From the NCBI GenBank assembly GCA_030562215.1, contig JAUPFL010000002.1, forward strand, positions 992,001 to 1,056,000: DNA of 64,000 nt, written 5' to 3'. This DNA is from Peribacillus frigoritolerans. Its GTDB lineage: Bacteria > Bacillota > Bacilli > Bacillales > DSM-1321. Below are positions 26,246-35,297 of the stretch, in pieces. The position numbers were made by a program, and so were the translations under genes. Position 1 is the stretch's first letter, and each line of letters starts with the position of its first letter. The notes under the pieces were generated by a model, which saw nothing but the letters and a program-made list of their open reading frames with translations, did no database searches and was not told where the DNA came from.

Positions 26246-27541
26246 ATGTTTATGGAAAAGTTTTTCTCCCTGAAAGAAAATGGGACGGATGTCCGTACAG
26301 AAGTCATGGCGGGTGTTACGACATTTTTAACTATGGTTTATATCCTCATTGTGAATCCGGCTTTATTGTCTTCAATCGGAATTCCATTTGAACAAGTTTT
26401 CATGGCAACGGTCATATCAGCGGTGATTGGTACCCTTATCATGGGGCTCGTTGCAAAATACCCGATTGCGATAGCACCAGGGATGGGTTTGAATGCTTAT
26501 TTTGCCAGCGTGGTGGGGGCACAGGGCCTTTCATACCAGACCGTATTCGGTACGGTTTTCATTGCTGGTTTGCTATTTCTATTAATTAGCGTGACTAGCT
26601 TGCGTAAAATGATAATTGATGCGATCCCTAACTCATTGAAATATGGCATCACATCCGGAATTGGTTTATTCATTGCGTTTATCGGATTGAAAAATGCTGG
26701 AATCGTAGTGCCTAATGAATCAACGATGGTGACGCTTGGCGATTTGCATCAGCCTGGAACCGTTTTAGCGTTAGCAGGCTTATTCATTACCTTGATTTTT
26801 ATGGCCCGTAATATAAAAGGGGCAATTTTCATTGGTATGATCGTTACGGCAATCATTGGCTACTTTATCGGTTTGCTCAACTTCGATGGGGTCTTATCTG
26901 TACCACCAACACCGGTATTTTTCGATATCGATATCGCTGGGGTCTTCACGAATTCTTTATATTCAATCGTTTTCGCCTTTTTACTCGTGACGATCTTCGA
27001 TACGACAGGTACCTTGATTGGCGTGACAGAACAGGCAGGACTAACGAAGGATGGGAAAATCCCTCGTGCCAAGAAAGCCTTTTTAGGTGATGCGATTGCG
27101 ACTACAGTCGGCTCGATGTTTGGTACAAGCCCATCGACTGCCTATGTGGAATCAAGCACGGGAGTGGCCGCAGGCGGACGTACGGGATTAACCGCTACTG
27201 TCGTGGCAATCTTGTTTGCTGTATCGATTTTCTTTTCTCCATTGATATCGGCAATTTCTTCAGTTCAAGCAATCACAGCTCCCGTTTTGATCATCGTGGG
27301 ATGTTTCATGATGGAAGGGCTGGCTAAAGTCAATTGGAAAATTTTCGATGAGGCATTTCCGGCATTTGCAATCATTTTAACGATGCCGCTTACTTCAAGT
27401 ATATCTACAGGGATTGCAATTGGGTTCATCACATATCCCCTAATGAAGGTATTCAGTGGAAAAGGAAAATCAGTACACCCGCTCATTTATATTTTTGGAT
27501 TGATATTTTTGGTTCAGCTGATTTTCTTCCCCACTCATTAA
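26246..27541 (+). CDS. NCS2 (AzgA-type) hypoxanthine/guanine permease
   Basis: 431 aa with about 12-14 membrane segments. AzgA subfamily marks: EVMAGVTTFLTMVYILIVNP near the start, APGMGLNAYFA, and TTVGSMFGTSPSTAYVESSTGVAAGGRTGL. Imports purine bases by proton symport, like PbuG or PbuO; which of them is not clear. ATG 26246 has ggaggt 8 nt upstream. It interrupts the usual sigF-spoVAA neighbourhood and has its own promoter and terminator. Intact. Confidence 0.9.
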   Translation: MFMEKFFSLKENGTDVRTEVMAGVTTFLTMVYILIVNPALLSSIGIPFEQVFMATVISAVIGTLIMGLVAKYPIAIAPGMGLNAYFASVVGAQGLSYQTVFGTVFIAGLLFLLISVTSLRKMIIDAIPNSLKYGITSGIGLFIAFIGLKNAGIVVPNESTMVTLGDLHQPGTVLALAGLFITLIFMARNIKGAIFIGMIVTAIIGYFIGLLNFDGVLSVPPTPVFFDIDIAGVFTNSLYSIVFAFLLVTIFDTTGTLIGVTEQAGLTKDGKIPRAKKAFLGDAIATTVGSMFGTSPSTAYVESSTGVAAGGRTGLTATVVAILFAVSIFFSPLISAISSVQAITAPVLIIVGCFMMEGLAKVNWKIFDEAFPAFAIILTMPLTSSISTGIAIGFITYPLMKVFSGKGKSVHPLIYIFGLIFLVQLIFFPTH

Positions 27542-27557
27542 TAGATGAATGTAAACC

Positions 27558-27595
27558 AAAAAGACATGCTGTCATTGCAGCGTGTCTTTTTTTGT
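27558..27595 (+). terminator. Terminator after purine permease
   Basis: Stem aaaaagacatgctg / gcagcgtgtcttttttt with a short loop, 17 bases past the stop. Confidence 0.88.
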
Positions 27596-27693
27596 TTTCA
27601 AATTAGTAATATTTGGACATGGTTCACTTCCTGCATTTTCAAACTGCTTCCAATCCATACTACTAGCATAAGGAAATAAAAGGTCGGGATGTG

Positions 27694-28317
27694 ATGATAA
27701 TGGCAGTTGTATATATCAGGATGAGGAACCGTGTACAAGCAAAGGGAAATCAAACGGTGAGGATAAAAGATATTGCAAGGATAATCGGGCCTGAAGAAGT
27801 GATTACCAAAATTGAAGAAATCATATTATTAACGGTCAAGAAGGAAGATAAGAATATTATTGTCATTGATTTGGCTCAAGTTATCATGGCCATCCGCAAG
27901 GTGGATCCGACTATTGAAGTGGAAACATTCGGCCCCTCCCAAACGATCATCGAAATCATCCTCTCGAAAAAGAAAATGTCATACCTGTCATTCGCCTTAG
28001 TTTGGTTTTTGTTATTTGTCGGAGGCGGGATGACGATCATGAATTTTCATGTGGATGTGAGCATGGGGGAAGTGCATCAAAAAATCTTTACTATAATAAC
28101 GGGAAAAGTGGAAGATAAGCCGTTATTGATCCAAATCCCATATAGCTTCGGCCTTGGTATGGGCATGATTCTATTTTTTAATCATTTCTTTAAAAAACGC
28201 TTCAATGAGGAACCTAGTCCGCTCGAGGTTGAAATGTTCAACTATCAGCAGGATTTGGACCGTTATGTAATCATGAATGAAAATAAGGAAAACGTGCGCC
28301 ACCTTGATGACCGGTAA
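27694..28317 (+). CDS. spoVAA: Stage V sporulation protein AA
   Basis: 207 aa. A cytosolic N-terminal half (VVYIRMRNRVQAKGNQTVRIKDIARI, a small alpha/beta domain) precedes two membrane segments (YLSFALVWFLLFVGGGMTIM and a segment around GLGMGMILFFNHFF). SpoVA proteins move Ca-dipicolinate into and out of the spore. GTG 27691, ATG 27694 and ATG 27700 are all possible starts; I prefer 27694. It overlaps spoVAB by 11 bases. Forespore (sigma-G) expression is expected from family knowledge. Intact. Confidence 0.92.
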   Translation: MIMAVVYIRMRNRVQAKGNQTVRIKDIARIIGPEEVITKIEEIILLTVKKEDKNIIVIDLAQVIMAIRKVDPTIEVETFGPSQTIIEIILSKKKMSYLSFALVWFLLFVGGGMTIMNFHVDVSMGEVHQKIFTIITGKVEDKPLLIQIPYSFGLGMGMILFFNHFFKKRFNEEPSPLEVEMFNYQQDLDRYVIMNENKENVRHLDDR

Positions 28318-28729
28318 AATCATCTTCGGAATCTTTGTCGGTTTAGCCGGGGGTTTTGCGACAGGTGCCGGTTTTGTAGCGTTTTTAACTGTACTTGGGG
28401 TGATTCCAAGACTGACTCAGCTGACAAAGACAATGAAAATGATTCATTACTACGAAGGAGCCATCATTGCCGGAGTTGTCGCAGGAACATGGTTAGGATT
28501 ACAGGAAACGGAACTTTCCCTCCCGCATTTTCTATTAATTCCGATCGGTTTGGCTGACGGGATATTTAATGGGATGCTTGCTGCTGCCTTAACTGAAGTC
28601 CTGAATGTATTTCCGGTTCTTTCAAAACGAATCGGAATTCAAGAGAAGATCATTTATCTGTTAATGGCACTCGTATTGGGAAAAATAGCCGGATCATTAT
28701 TCCAATGGATTTATTTTGTCGATTTATAA
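28307..28729 (+). CDS. spoVAB: Stage V sporulation protein AB
   Basis: 140 aa, almost wholly membrane: segments near KIIFGIFVGLAGGFATGAG, YEGAIIAGVVAGTWLG, FLLIPIGLADGIFNGML and IIYLLMALVLGKIAGSL. SpoVAB family. ATG 28307 lies inside the spoVAA end, so translation is coupled. In most bacilli spoVAC, spoVAD and spoVAEb come next; here spoVAEa follows after 43 bases. Intact. Confidence 0.9.
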   Translation: MTGKIIFGIFVGLAGGFATGAGFVAFLTVLGVIPRLTQLTKTMKMIHYYEGAIIAGVVAGTWLGLQETELSLPHFLLIPIGLADGIFNGMLAAALTEVLNVFPVLSKRIGIQEKIIYLLMALVLGKIAGSLFQWIYFVDL

Positions 28730-28772
28730 GTGTATGAGGTAACTATTCCTGATGATGAAAGGTAGGCCCAAG

Positions 28773-29290
28773 ATGGTGACCAAACGAAAAGTGATATTGA
28801 TTACGGATGGAGATGAGTATGCGAAACGGGCTGTCGAGCATGTAGCCAAGGAAATAGGGGGAAGATGTATCTCCATGTCCCAAGGTAATCCATCACGATA
28901 TACGGGCTTGGAGTTAGTTGAATTAATAAAAAGGCGAAGCATGATCCTGTATTGGTCATGTTTGATGATAGCGGTTTTATAGGAGAAGGATCAGGCGAAC
29001 AGGCAATGAAGGTAGTTGCCGGACACCCTGATATTGATGTCCTTGGCGTGATAGCGGTCGCATCAAAGACTAGAAGGGAAGAATGGACCAAGGTGGATAT
29101 CTGTATTGACCGTGATGGTAATTTGACACCGAACGGGGTTGATAAATACGGCGCCGAGGAATTTGAACTGGGCAAGATAACAGGTGATACTGTGTATTGC
29201 ATCGATCAATTACATGTTCCCATAGTAGTTGGGATAGGGGATATCGGAAAAATGTCCCATCAGGACGATTTTAAAGAGGAGCACCGATAA
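28773..29290 (+). CDS. spoVAEA: Stage V sporulation protein AEa, frameshifted
   Basis: About 172 aa restored. Soluble Toprim-like protein: [61 protein letters not shown]. One A is missing in the aataaaaaggcg run near 28930, so the frame breaks between LVELIKK and [13 protein letters not shown] 28773 is my choice (aaagg 10 nt upstream); ATG 28752/28755 are possible. SpoVAEa accompanies the SpoVA channel; in B. subtilis it is not essential for dipicolinate uptake. Confidence 0.88.
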
Positions 29291-29329
29291 CGAAGCTAGC
29301 GGTGGAAATCATATTGGAAAGGAGTGGTC

Positions 29330-30822
29330 ATGATGACTTCAGAAAAACCTCAAAACATGATGCCGATTCCGAGTAGGGTAGCGGAAGTTGACGCGTACAT
29401 GGAAGAGAAAGTAGGTCTGGGCGTCAGCTTTGACTTAGGAGTAAGAAGGATAAAGGTCTTAAGAAAAGATGTGCATATTTACTATATAAACGGGCTGACG
29501 GATACAGAGTATATCATTGATATCCTTGATTCTCTTATTCATAACAAAAATGCCGATATCGTGTCTACTAAAGTTTTTGATGTAGTCAAAGACTTACTCG
29601 TACACCAATCCGTTCAGGAAATAAAGACGATGGATGAGCTTGTTGATCAGGTATTATCCGGTTTAATAGTCGTTGTTGTTGATGGTAAACCAATAGGATT
29701 GGTAGTGGATGTCAGGAGTTATCCCGGGAGACAGCCAGTAGAACCCGATACGGAAAAAGTCGTCCGTGGATCAAGGGATGGTTTTGTCGAGAATATCATC
29801 ATTAACACAGCGATAACCAGACGAAGAATCCGGGATGAAAGATTACGTTTCGAAATGTTGCATGTAGGGGAACGATCGAAATCCGATATATCCATCGGCT
29901 ACATTAAAGATATTGCCGATCCGGATTTAATAGAAATCGTTCGTAAGGAATTGAATAGTATTGAGGTTGATGGCATAACGATGTCTGATAAAACGATCGA
30001 AGAGTTCATCGTAAAGCAAAGGTATAACCCCTACCCGCTTGTCAGATACACGGAACGGGCTGATGTGGCGGCAACGCATTTGCTTGAGGGGCATGTCCTC
30101 ATTTATGTGGATACTTCACCGAGTGTCATCATTACCCCGTCCACCCTTTTTCATCACATGCAACACGCTGAGGAATATCGGCAGGCACCTGCCGTTGGGA
30201 CCTTGGTGCGCTGGGTACGGTTTCTCGGGATTTTCGTTTCATTATTCTTGCTGCCGATTTGGTTATTGTTTTGTTTAGAGCCTTCCCTCCTGCCGGAAAA
30301 GTTCGAGTATATCGGGCCGAATGAAAAACGCATATACCCATAGTGGTCCAAATCTTCATTTCCGATATAGGCATAGAATTTTTAAGGATGGCAGCCGTTC
30401 ATACCCCGACCCCGCTTTCCACGGCAATGGGCTTGGTTGCGGCGGTTTTGATAGGACAAATAGCGATAGATGTTGGCCTATTTGTACCTGAAGTGGTTCT
30501 CTACGCTTCTGTAGCGACAATCGGTACATTTGTCACTCCGAGTTTAGAATTGGGGGTTGCGAATAAAATTTCCCGTTTAGTACTGATAGTGTTGGTCGCT
30601 TTATTTAAAGTGCCTGGCTTAGTTATAGGCATCACACTCTATTTGATCATGCTCACTAGTATAAAAACCTTAAATACGCCTTATTTATGGCCGCTTCTCC
30701 CATTTCAGCCGAAGGCCTTGTCACATATAATATTTAGAAGACCTTATCCAGGTTCTATAGAACGTCCGAGCATTGTACATCCCCAGGATTTATATAGGCA
30801 GCCGAGAAAATCTAAAGGTTGA
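29330..30822 (+). CDS. spoVAF: SpoVAF, GerA-family spore membrane protein, frameshifted
   Basis: About 497 aa restored. GerA/SpoVAF A-subunit architecture: N-terminal soluble part, GlDTEYI-type segment, EPDTEKVVRGSRDGFVENI (family signature ~residues 135-155), then 4-5 membrane helices from ~residue 300 (VRFLGIFVSLFLLPIWLLF, LSTAMGLVAAVLIGQIAID). One base is missing near 30338-30345 (KRIYP then IVVQIFISDIG). ATG 29330 or 29333 follows aaaggag. SpoVAF works with germinant receptors during germination. Followed by lysA as in B. subtilis. Confidence 0.9.
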
Positions 30823-31097
30823 TGTTGTCGAAAAGTTGTGGTAATTTATTTTTATTCGGATAAAGCGATAAAGTTAGGCTTCACAAAGAGAAAAAGCTAC
30901 CATGACTCTTTGGAGTTTAAACCAATCTGTCTTTCCCTTCGAACCACTAAGCAGTCATAGAGAACAATATTTACATGGGATAATTGATTCGGATGAGGCT
31001 TGTTCATATAGAGGACCTTTTACAGCAGGGTATCTTTATTTGAGGCTGCCTCATTTCTTATTAATATTTAGTTTTAAGTCAGGAAGGTGAGGCTATC
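30823..31097. other. Gap between spoVAF and lysA
   Basis: 275 bases. Should carry the lysA promoter. I looked for a lysine riboswitch and did not find its conserved segments. No clear terminator after spoVAF. A 62-codon open frame at 30902-31090 has no Shine-Dalgarno and no protein-like pattern. Confidence 0.5.
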
Positions 31098-32425
31098 ATG
31101 CATTTGTACGGAACCGGTGGTGTCAATGAACGTGGACATCTGGAGATTGGCGGAGTGGACACGATCGAATTGATCGAACAATTTGGTACACCATTATATG
31201 TTTATGATGTAGAGCTAATTCGCGAACGGGCGAGAGGGTTCAAGAGAACTTTTGAGGAATTGGGGATTTCAGCACAAGTCGCTTACGCTAGTAAGGCCTT
31301 TTCTTCGATTGCCATGATCCAGTTGGCTGAGCAAGAGGGACTTTCCCTTGATGTTGTCTCAGCGGGAGAATTATATACGGCAATTAAGGCAAATTTCCCA
31401 ACAGAACGGATTCACTTCCATGGAAATAACAAAAGTGAAGAAGAGCTACATATGGCTTTGGATTATGACATTGGCTGTATAGTAGTCGATAATTTTTCAG
31501 AGTTGACACTGTTGGAAGAAATTTGTACAAACCGTGAACAAAAGGTGAAAATCCTTCTCCGTGTAACACCAGGTATCGAAGCCCATACGCATGATTATAT
31601 TTTGACAGGGCAAGAAGATTCGAAATTTGGTTTTGATCTTATTAACGGCCAGGCCGAAGCTGCCCTTCGACAAGCGCTTAAAAGCGAATTTCTGGAAGTG
31701 CTGGGATTGCACTGCCATATCGGTTCCCAGATCTTTCAAACGACCGGTTTCCTGCTGGCAGCCCAAAAATTATCGGCAAGCTGAGTGATTGGCACGGTTC
31801 GGTAGGGTTTCAACCAAAGGTATTGAATCTCGGAGGGGGATTCGGGATTCGGTATACAGAAGAGGACGACCCGCTACCGGCGTCTCAATATGTTGAGGAG
31901 ATCGTTAGGGAAGTGCAGAACCTGATTGCTGATTCAGATTTAGTGATGCCTGAAATCTGGATAGAACCTGGCCGTTCATTGGTCGGGGACGCTGGTGTGA
32001 CACTGTACAAGGTCGGTTCTGAAAAGGAAGTTCCTAATGTCCGTAAATATATTGCCGTAGATGGGGGCATGAGTGATAATCTACGTCCCGCTCTTTACGA
32101 AGCGAAATATGATGCCATTCTTGCAAACCGGCCACTTGACCCTGTAGAAGAGACAGTGTCCATTGCAGGCAAATGCTGTGAAAGCGGAGATATGTTGATT
32201 TGGGATTTACCATTGCCAAAAGCCGGCCGCGGTGATGTCTTGGCGGTATTTTGTACAGGCGCATATGGATATTCCATGTCGAATAATTACAATCGGATTC
32301 CGAGACCGGCAGTCGTCTTTGCCGAAAACGGAGAAGCCCGGTTGGTCATCAAACGCGAGACTTACGAAGATCTTATCCATTTGGATTTGGCCCTTCATGA
32401 AGCCGCAGTCGTCAATAAAGAATAG
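31098..32425 (+). CDS. lysA: Diaminopimelate decarboxylase, frameshifted
   Basis: About 442 aa restored. PLP enzyme of the alanine racemase-like TIM barrel fold; makes lysine from meso-DAP. PLP-Lys in VAYASKAFSS (~residue 64), GLHCHIGSQI, GGGFGIRYTEEDDP, catalytic Cys in KCCESGDMLIW. One A is missing in the gcccaaaaatta run near 31768, giving a false stop before the glycine-rich phosphate loop. ATG 31098 has aaggtgagg upstream. Follows the spoVA genes as in B. subtilis. Confidence 0.95.
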
Positions 32426-32457
32426 AAAAAGGATGGCATTGGCCATCCTTTTTTATT
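32426..32457. terminator. Terminator after lysA
   Basis: Stem aaaaaggatggc / gccatccttttttat directly after the lysA stop; its position between convergent lysA and ypuA suggests use from both sides. Confidence 0.85.
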
Positions 32458-32461
32458 TCAT

Positions 32462-33331
32462 TCAGCTGAAAAGTGACTTGATCGCGTCTATTAAACTACT
32501 GAAAACTTCTTTCAATTTATCCAGAAATGATTGACCCTCTTCGGATTCAAGAAAATTGGAAAGTTTATCTTTAGCTGCAGTCAGCTGATCACCGACAGCG
32601 TTCCAATCAATATCCAATTCTTTTAGCTTATTGAATAAATCAATTAAACTTTGAACTTGATCTTCATTTAAGGCGATTCCAAGGTCTTTTGCTGAAGACT
32701 CGACAACCTCGCGGACCTCTTCAGTATTGGCTGGTGGATTTGCAGCCATTTCCTCTTTGATTTTCGTAACAAGTGCAGAGGCTTCTTCTGTACCGATTTC
32801 GTCACCCAATTTTGCTGTTTTCACCATTTCTTCATTCGCTGCCTGTTTCACATCTTCAGGAATCTTCTTGTCGGCAGAGATTTCATAGGCTTTAATGACT
32901 CCTGTCAAAGCCGCTGTACCGGAAACGGGTATAGGTGCTGTGACATAGACGGTAGCATCCTTTACTCCGGCAGTAGCCAGTGCATTGATATACATTTCAT
33001 CGGAAACCCAGTTAATGTTTTTCGATTCCAGTTTAAGTCCGGTACCTTTTTCCTCCAAAGTAATCGCAGAAGATGAAATCGCTTTTGTACCGATCAGACG
33101 GCTAGCGATATAGTCTCCTAAGTATTCATGTTCCTCCGCATTTGTAACCGTTAAAACCTCAACATCATTTGGCGCTTTCATTTCTGATAAAATCATATTT
33201 TTTTGTTCATTTGTCAAATTCTCACCAAGTGTGACGATCATTTCACCAACAGCTGCATCTGCAAAAGCCTTATATGGCAATAATAGACATAATAAAATGG
33301 TTACAATGACCCATTTATTCATTTTTTTCAT
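32462..33331 (-). CDS. Secreted DUF1002 protein (YpuA-like)
   Basis: 289 aa. Sec signal peptide (MNKWVIVTILLCLLLPYKAFA) followed by a DUF1002 domain (AAVGEMIVTLGENLTNEQK; IGTKAISSSAITL; VYVTAPIPVSGTAALTGV). The C-terminal ~70 residues are amphipathic helices ending LIDAIKSLFS. Similar to B. subtilis YpuA, function unknown, possibly cell-envelope related. ATG 33331 follows ttaaggagg. Intact. Confidence 0.85.
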   Translation of the reverse strand: MKKMNKWVIVTILLCLLLPYKAFADAAVGEMIVTLGENLTNEQKNMILSEMKAPNDVEVLTVTNAEEHEYLGDYIASRLIGTKAISSSAITLEEKGTGLKLESKNINWVSDEMYINALATAGVKDATVYVTAPIPVSGTAALTGVIKAYEISADKKIPEDVKQAANEEMVKTAKLGDEIGTEEASALVTKIKEEMAANPPANTEEVREVVESSAKDLGIALNEDQVQSLIDLFNKLKELDIDWNAVGDQLTAAKDKLSNFLESEEGQSFLDKLKEVFSSLIDAIKSLFS

Positions 33332-33667
33332 GATAATCCTCCTTAACTTTTCCTGCTGAATTGGGAATCTTTCAATAAAAGGGCGGCACTTTAAATCAGA
33401 TTCATAGTATTTGACGAAACAAAGGATAAAAAGATACATATTCTCCTGAAAAAAATTTATATAGCCAAGATAGCTACGTTCATTTTAACGAAGAAGTTGG
33501 GTGCATCTTTGTCTTTTATACTTAAAATGGCACTCTATGAACCTAGATCACTTTACCAATGTAGTAAAATCGAAGCAAGATTGCAAGGATATTTGTCAGA
33601 TTGTGTTAAGTTATAGTAGAATGAATTCGTTATTTAAATATTTGGACCATTCATAAAGGGGTATGGG
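33332..33667. other. Intergenic region upstream of ypuA
   Basis: About 335 bases, AT-rich, between ypuA (leftward) and the small rightward peptide gene. I see no gene or structured RNA; it presumably holds the two promoters. Confidence 0.5.
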
Positions 33668-33754
33668 ATGAGGAAAAGTAATAAGACTCTTTTACTTATG
33701 ATGCTTATTATCGCTTTGATGTGGGGAATCGTATACTGGCTGTTTATCGCTTAG
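33668..33754 (+). CDS. Putative 28-aa single-pass membrane peptide
   Basis: MRKSNKTLLLMMLIIALMWG followed by IVYWLFIA: two or three basic residues, then one uninterrupted hydrophobic helix to the end. An aaaggggtatgg sequence lies upstream as a possible Shine-Dalgarno. The pattern fits small Bacillus membrane peptides. No family recognised; it may be chance. Confidence 0.4.
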   Translation: MRKSNKTLLLMMLIIALMWGIVYWLFIA

Positions 33755-33911
33755 CACATAGCACATCGATAAATCAAGTGCTGAAAGTGATGTTGAAACG
33801 AACGAGGTTTTTATGTATGATGTAAATGTTATATGTGAGAATTATTATTCAAAGCAAATTAATTGGAAAACAGGAAGATAATAAAAACGTTATTTAGTAA
33901 CGAGGGATATT

Positions 33912-34256
33912 ATGTTGATTAAGTATAAGAAAAGTTATGAGAAGTTTGCCATGGGATTATTATCTTTCATGCCAAATGAAAAAGAGATAAAAACGCTTCG
34001 GAATACGATGAAGAATTATGAAACGGATGAAAACCTACAGCTGTTCTTATGGAAAGATGAAGAGATTACGGGCTTGATCGGGATAGAAGTCTCTTCAAAC
34101 CACATTGAGATACAACATATATCTGTAAATCCATCCTTCCGGAAGCAAGGTATCGGTAAAACGATGGTCAGGGCCATCAAGGAGCAATATCCTGACAAAG
34201 AATTAAAAGCAAATGAGTTTACGGAAAGCTTTCTTGATAAGTGTGAAGATTTCTGA
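33912..34256 (+). CDS. ribT: RibT-like GNAT acetyltransferase
   Basis: 114 aa. MLIKYKKSYEKFAMGLLSFMPNEKEIKTL and the GNAT core IEIQHISVNPSFRKQGIGKTMV match B. subtilis RibT, the last gene of the riboflavin operon there. The acetyl-CoA site is the RKQGIG loop. Here it stands without ribDEAH; only ribU with an FMN riboswitch appears elsewhere in the window. The acetylated substrate is not known to me. ATG 33912 has a cgaggg Shine-Dalgarno 7 nt away. Intact. Confidence 0.85.
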   Translation: MLIKYKKSYEKFAMGLLSFMPNEKEIKTLRNTMKNYETDENLQLFLWKDEEITGLIGIEVSSNHIEIQHISVNPSFRKQGIGKTMVRAIKEQYPDKELKANEFTESFLDKCEDF

Positions 34257-34822
34257 ATATGAAAGCAAGAATGGAGGACCGCGCTTAAGGGCGGTCCTCC
34301 ATTCTTGTTTTTCGAAGGGGAAAGCTGTCGAGCCCTTTCTGAAATGACATCCGAACGGTCACGCATTAGGTGCTTATCAACTATCGATGTATTGGCCATG
34401 TCGCTATCCGCACCCCATATGTACCCTTCTTGGAAACACATGGACTGGCATTTTTCGATCAAGCATTGATCCGCTATCGGAAGATTGATGCTTTTATATG
34501 GCTTTTGTGATAACATTCGCTCAAGGGTATCCCCGAGCAATTTGAACAGGCGTTCTGGATCGAGTCCCAACTTCAGGAGCTCGGCCTTTTTAAGATGGAG
34601 ATTTGCCAGGGCTTTAGACAGGGTCCTTGCAGCCCCTTTTTTGTTTCCCCTGCGATCATGATACAGGGCAACCGCAATTTGAATGAGCCCTACCCAATGA
34701 GAGTCACGCTCTTTTGGTGCGGTTTCCTTCCAATATTCTTCAAGGATTTCATGACATTCAAAGTAATCCCTGGAACCATGGAAATGGACAAGGAAAGAAA
34801 GGTAGTCTTCCGCGTAAGTCAA
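34016..34822 (-). CDS. DUF309 protein (YpuF-like), apparent read-through at the 3' end
   Basis: The first ~165 residues are a DUF309 helical domain (HGSRDYFECHEILEEYWKE, WVGLIQIAVALYHDRRGNKKGA), like B. subtilis YpuF next to scpA. After VISERARQLSPSKN the frame runs through the terminator hairpin at 34265 and antisense through ribT to 34016, which is not believable. A lost stop from a frameshift around 34300-34335 is likely, so the real gene is probably about 34280-34822. The TTG at 34822 has aaggggtg 8 nt upstream; GTG 34831 is too close to it. Function unknown. Confidence 0.75.
   Translation of the reverse strand: MTYAEDYLSFLVHFHGSRDYFECHEILEEYWKETAPKERDSHWVGLIQIAVALYHDRRGNKKGAARTLSKALANLHLKKAELLKLGLDPERLFKLLGDTLERMLSQKPYKSINLPIADQCLIEKCQSMCFQEGYIWGADSDMANTSIVDKHLMRDRSDVISERARQLSPSKNKNGGPPLSAVLHSCFHIQKSSHLSRKLSVNSFAFNSLSGYCSLMALTIVLPIPCFRKDGFTDICCISMWFEETSIPIKPVISSSFHKNSCRFSSVS
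34265..34309. terminator. Bidirectional terminator between ribT and ypuF
   Basis: Very long stem gcaagaatggaggaccgc / gcggtcctccattcttg with T-run on the right, 8 bases after the ribT stop. Confidence 0.9.
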
Positions 34823-34947
34823 TAGGAGCACCCCTTTGGTTTGATGGAATCATCTAAAATAAGACAAAAAGCCATTTTCTAATAGCTTAACATCCGCTAT
34901 GTATACTCACTAAGTTTAGCATAGAATTTTTTCTTGGAAAATAAGGA

Positions 34948-34974
34948 AAGCTGATTGCAAGGCAATCAGCTTGA
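34948..34974 (-). terminator. Terminator of the YjcZ-type gene
   Basis: Stem aagctgattgc / gcaatcagctt, followed on the minus strand by a T/C-rich tail. Confidence 0.65.
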
Positions 34975-34989
34975 TTCATCAGTCTTCCA

Positions 34990-35082
34990 TTAACACCAAG
35001 AAGCACCGACGATAACTAATAAAATGAACAATACTACAATAAACGCGAATCCGCCGCCGTTTCCAAAACCACCTGCACCCAT
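34990..35082 (-). CDS. YjcZ-family small sporulation protein
   Basis: 30 aa: MGAGGFGNGGGFAFIVVLFI then LLVIVGASWC. A glycine-rich start, one hydrophobic helix and a terminal Trp-Cys are the marks of the YjcZ/YtrH-like tiny proteins made during sporulation. A near-perfect caaaggagg Shine-Dalgarno precedes ATG 35082. Own terminator at 34948. Role unknown, probably spore membrane associated. Confidence 0.85.
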   Translation of the reverse strand: MGAGGFGNGGGFAFIVVLFILLVIVGASWC

Positions 35083-35297
35083 AATGAGTACCTCCTTTGT
35101 TCTACTATTCTTACATTTCTAGGTTATGTTGGATTTCGGAATGTGATTGGGCAATGACCCATTTGACGGTAATCCCTAATAAAAACTTTTCTTAGGACAG
35201 TAAATTATTATTTGGATAAAGGGCGGCAATCCACTATACTTGATTAGTAAAAGAAATAGGTCTATATCGGCCAATTAGATTTAAATGAGGTAATTTA

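Noticed and set aside
30902..31090. 62-codon open frame between spoVAF and lysA
   Set aside because: No Shine-Dalgarno and no protein-like pattern; probably chance.
30823..31097. Lysine riboswitch before lysA
   Set aside because: The conserved L-box segments are not found.
34016..34300. C-terminal extension of the DUF309 protein opposite ribT
   Set aside because: It runs through a strong terminator and antisense to a good gene; best explained by a lost stop.
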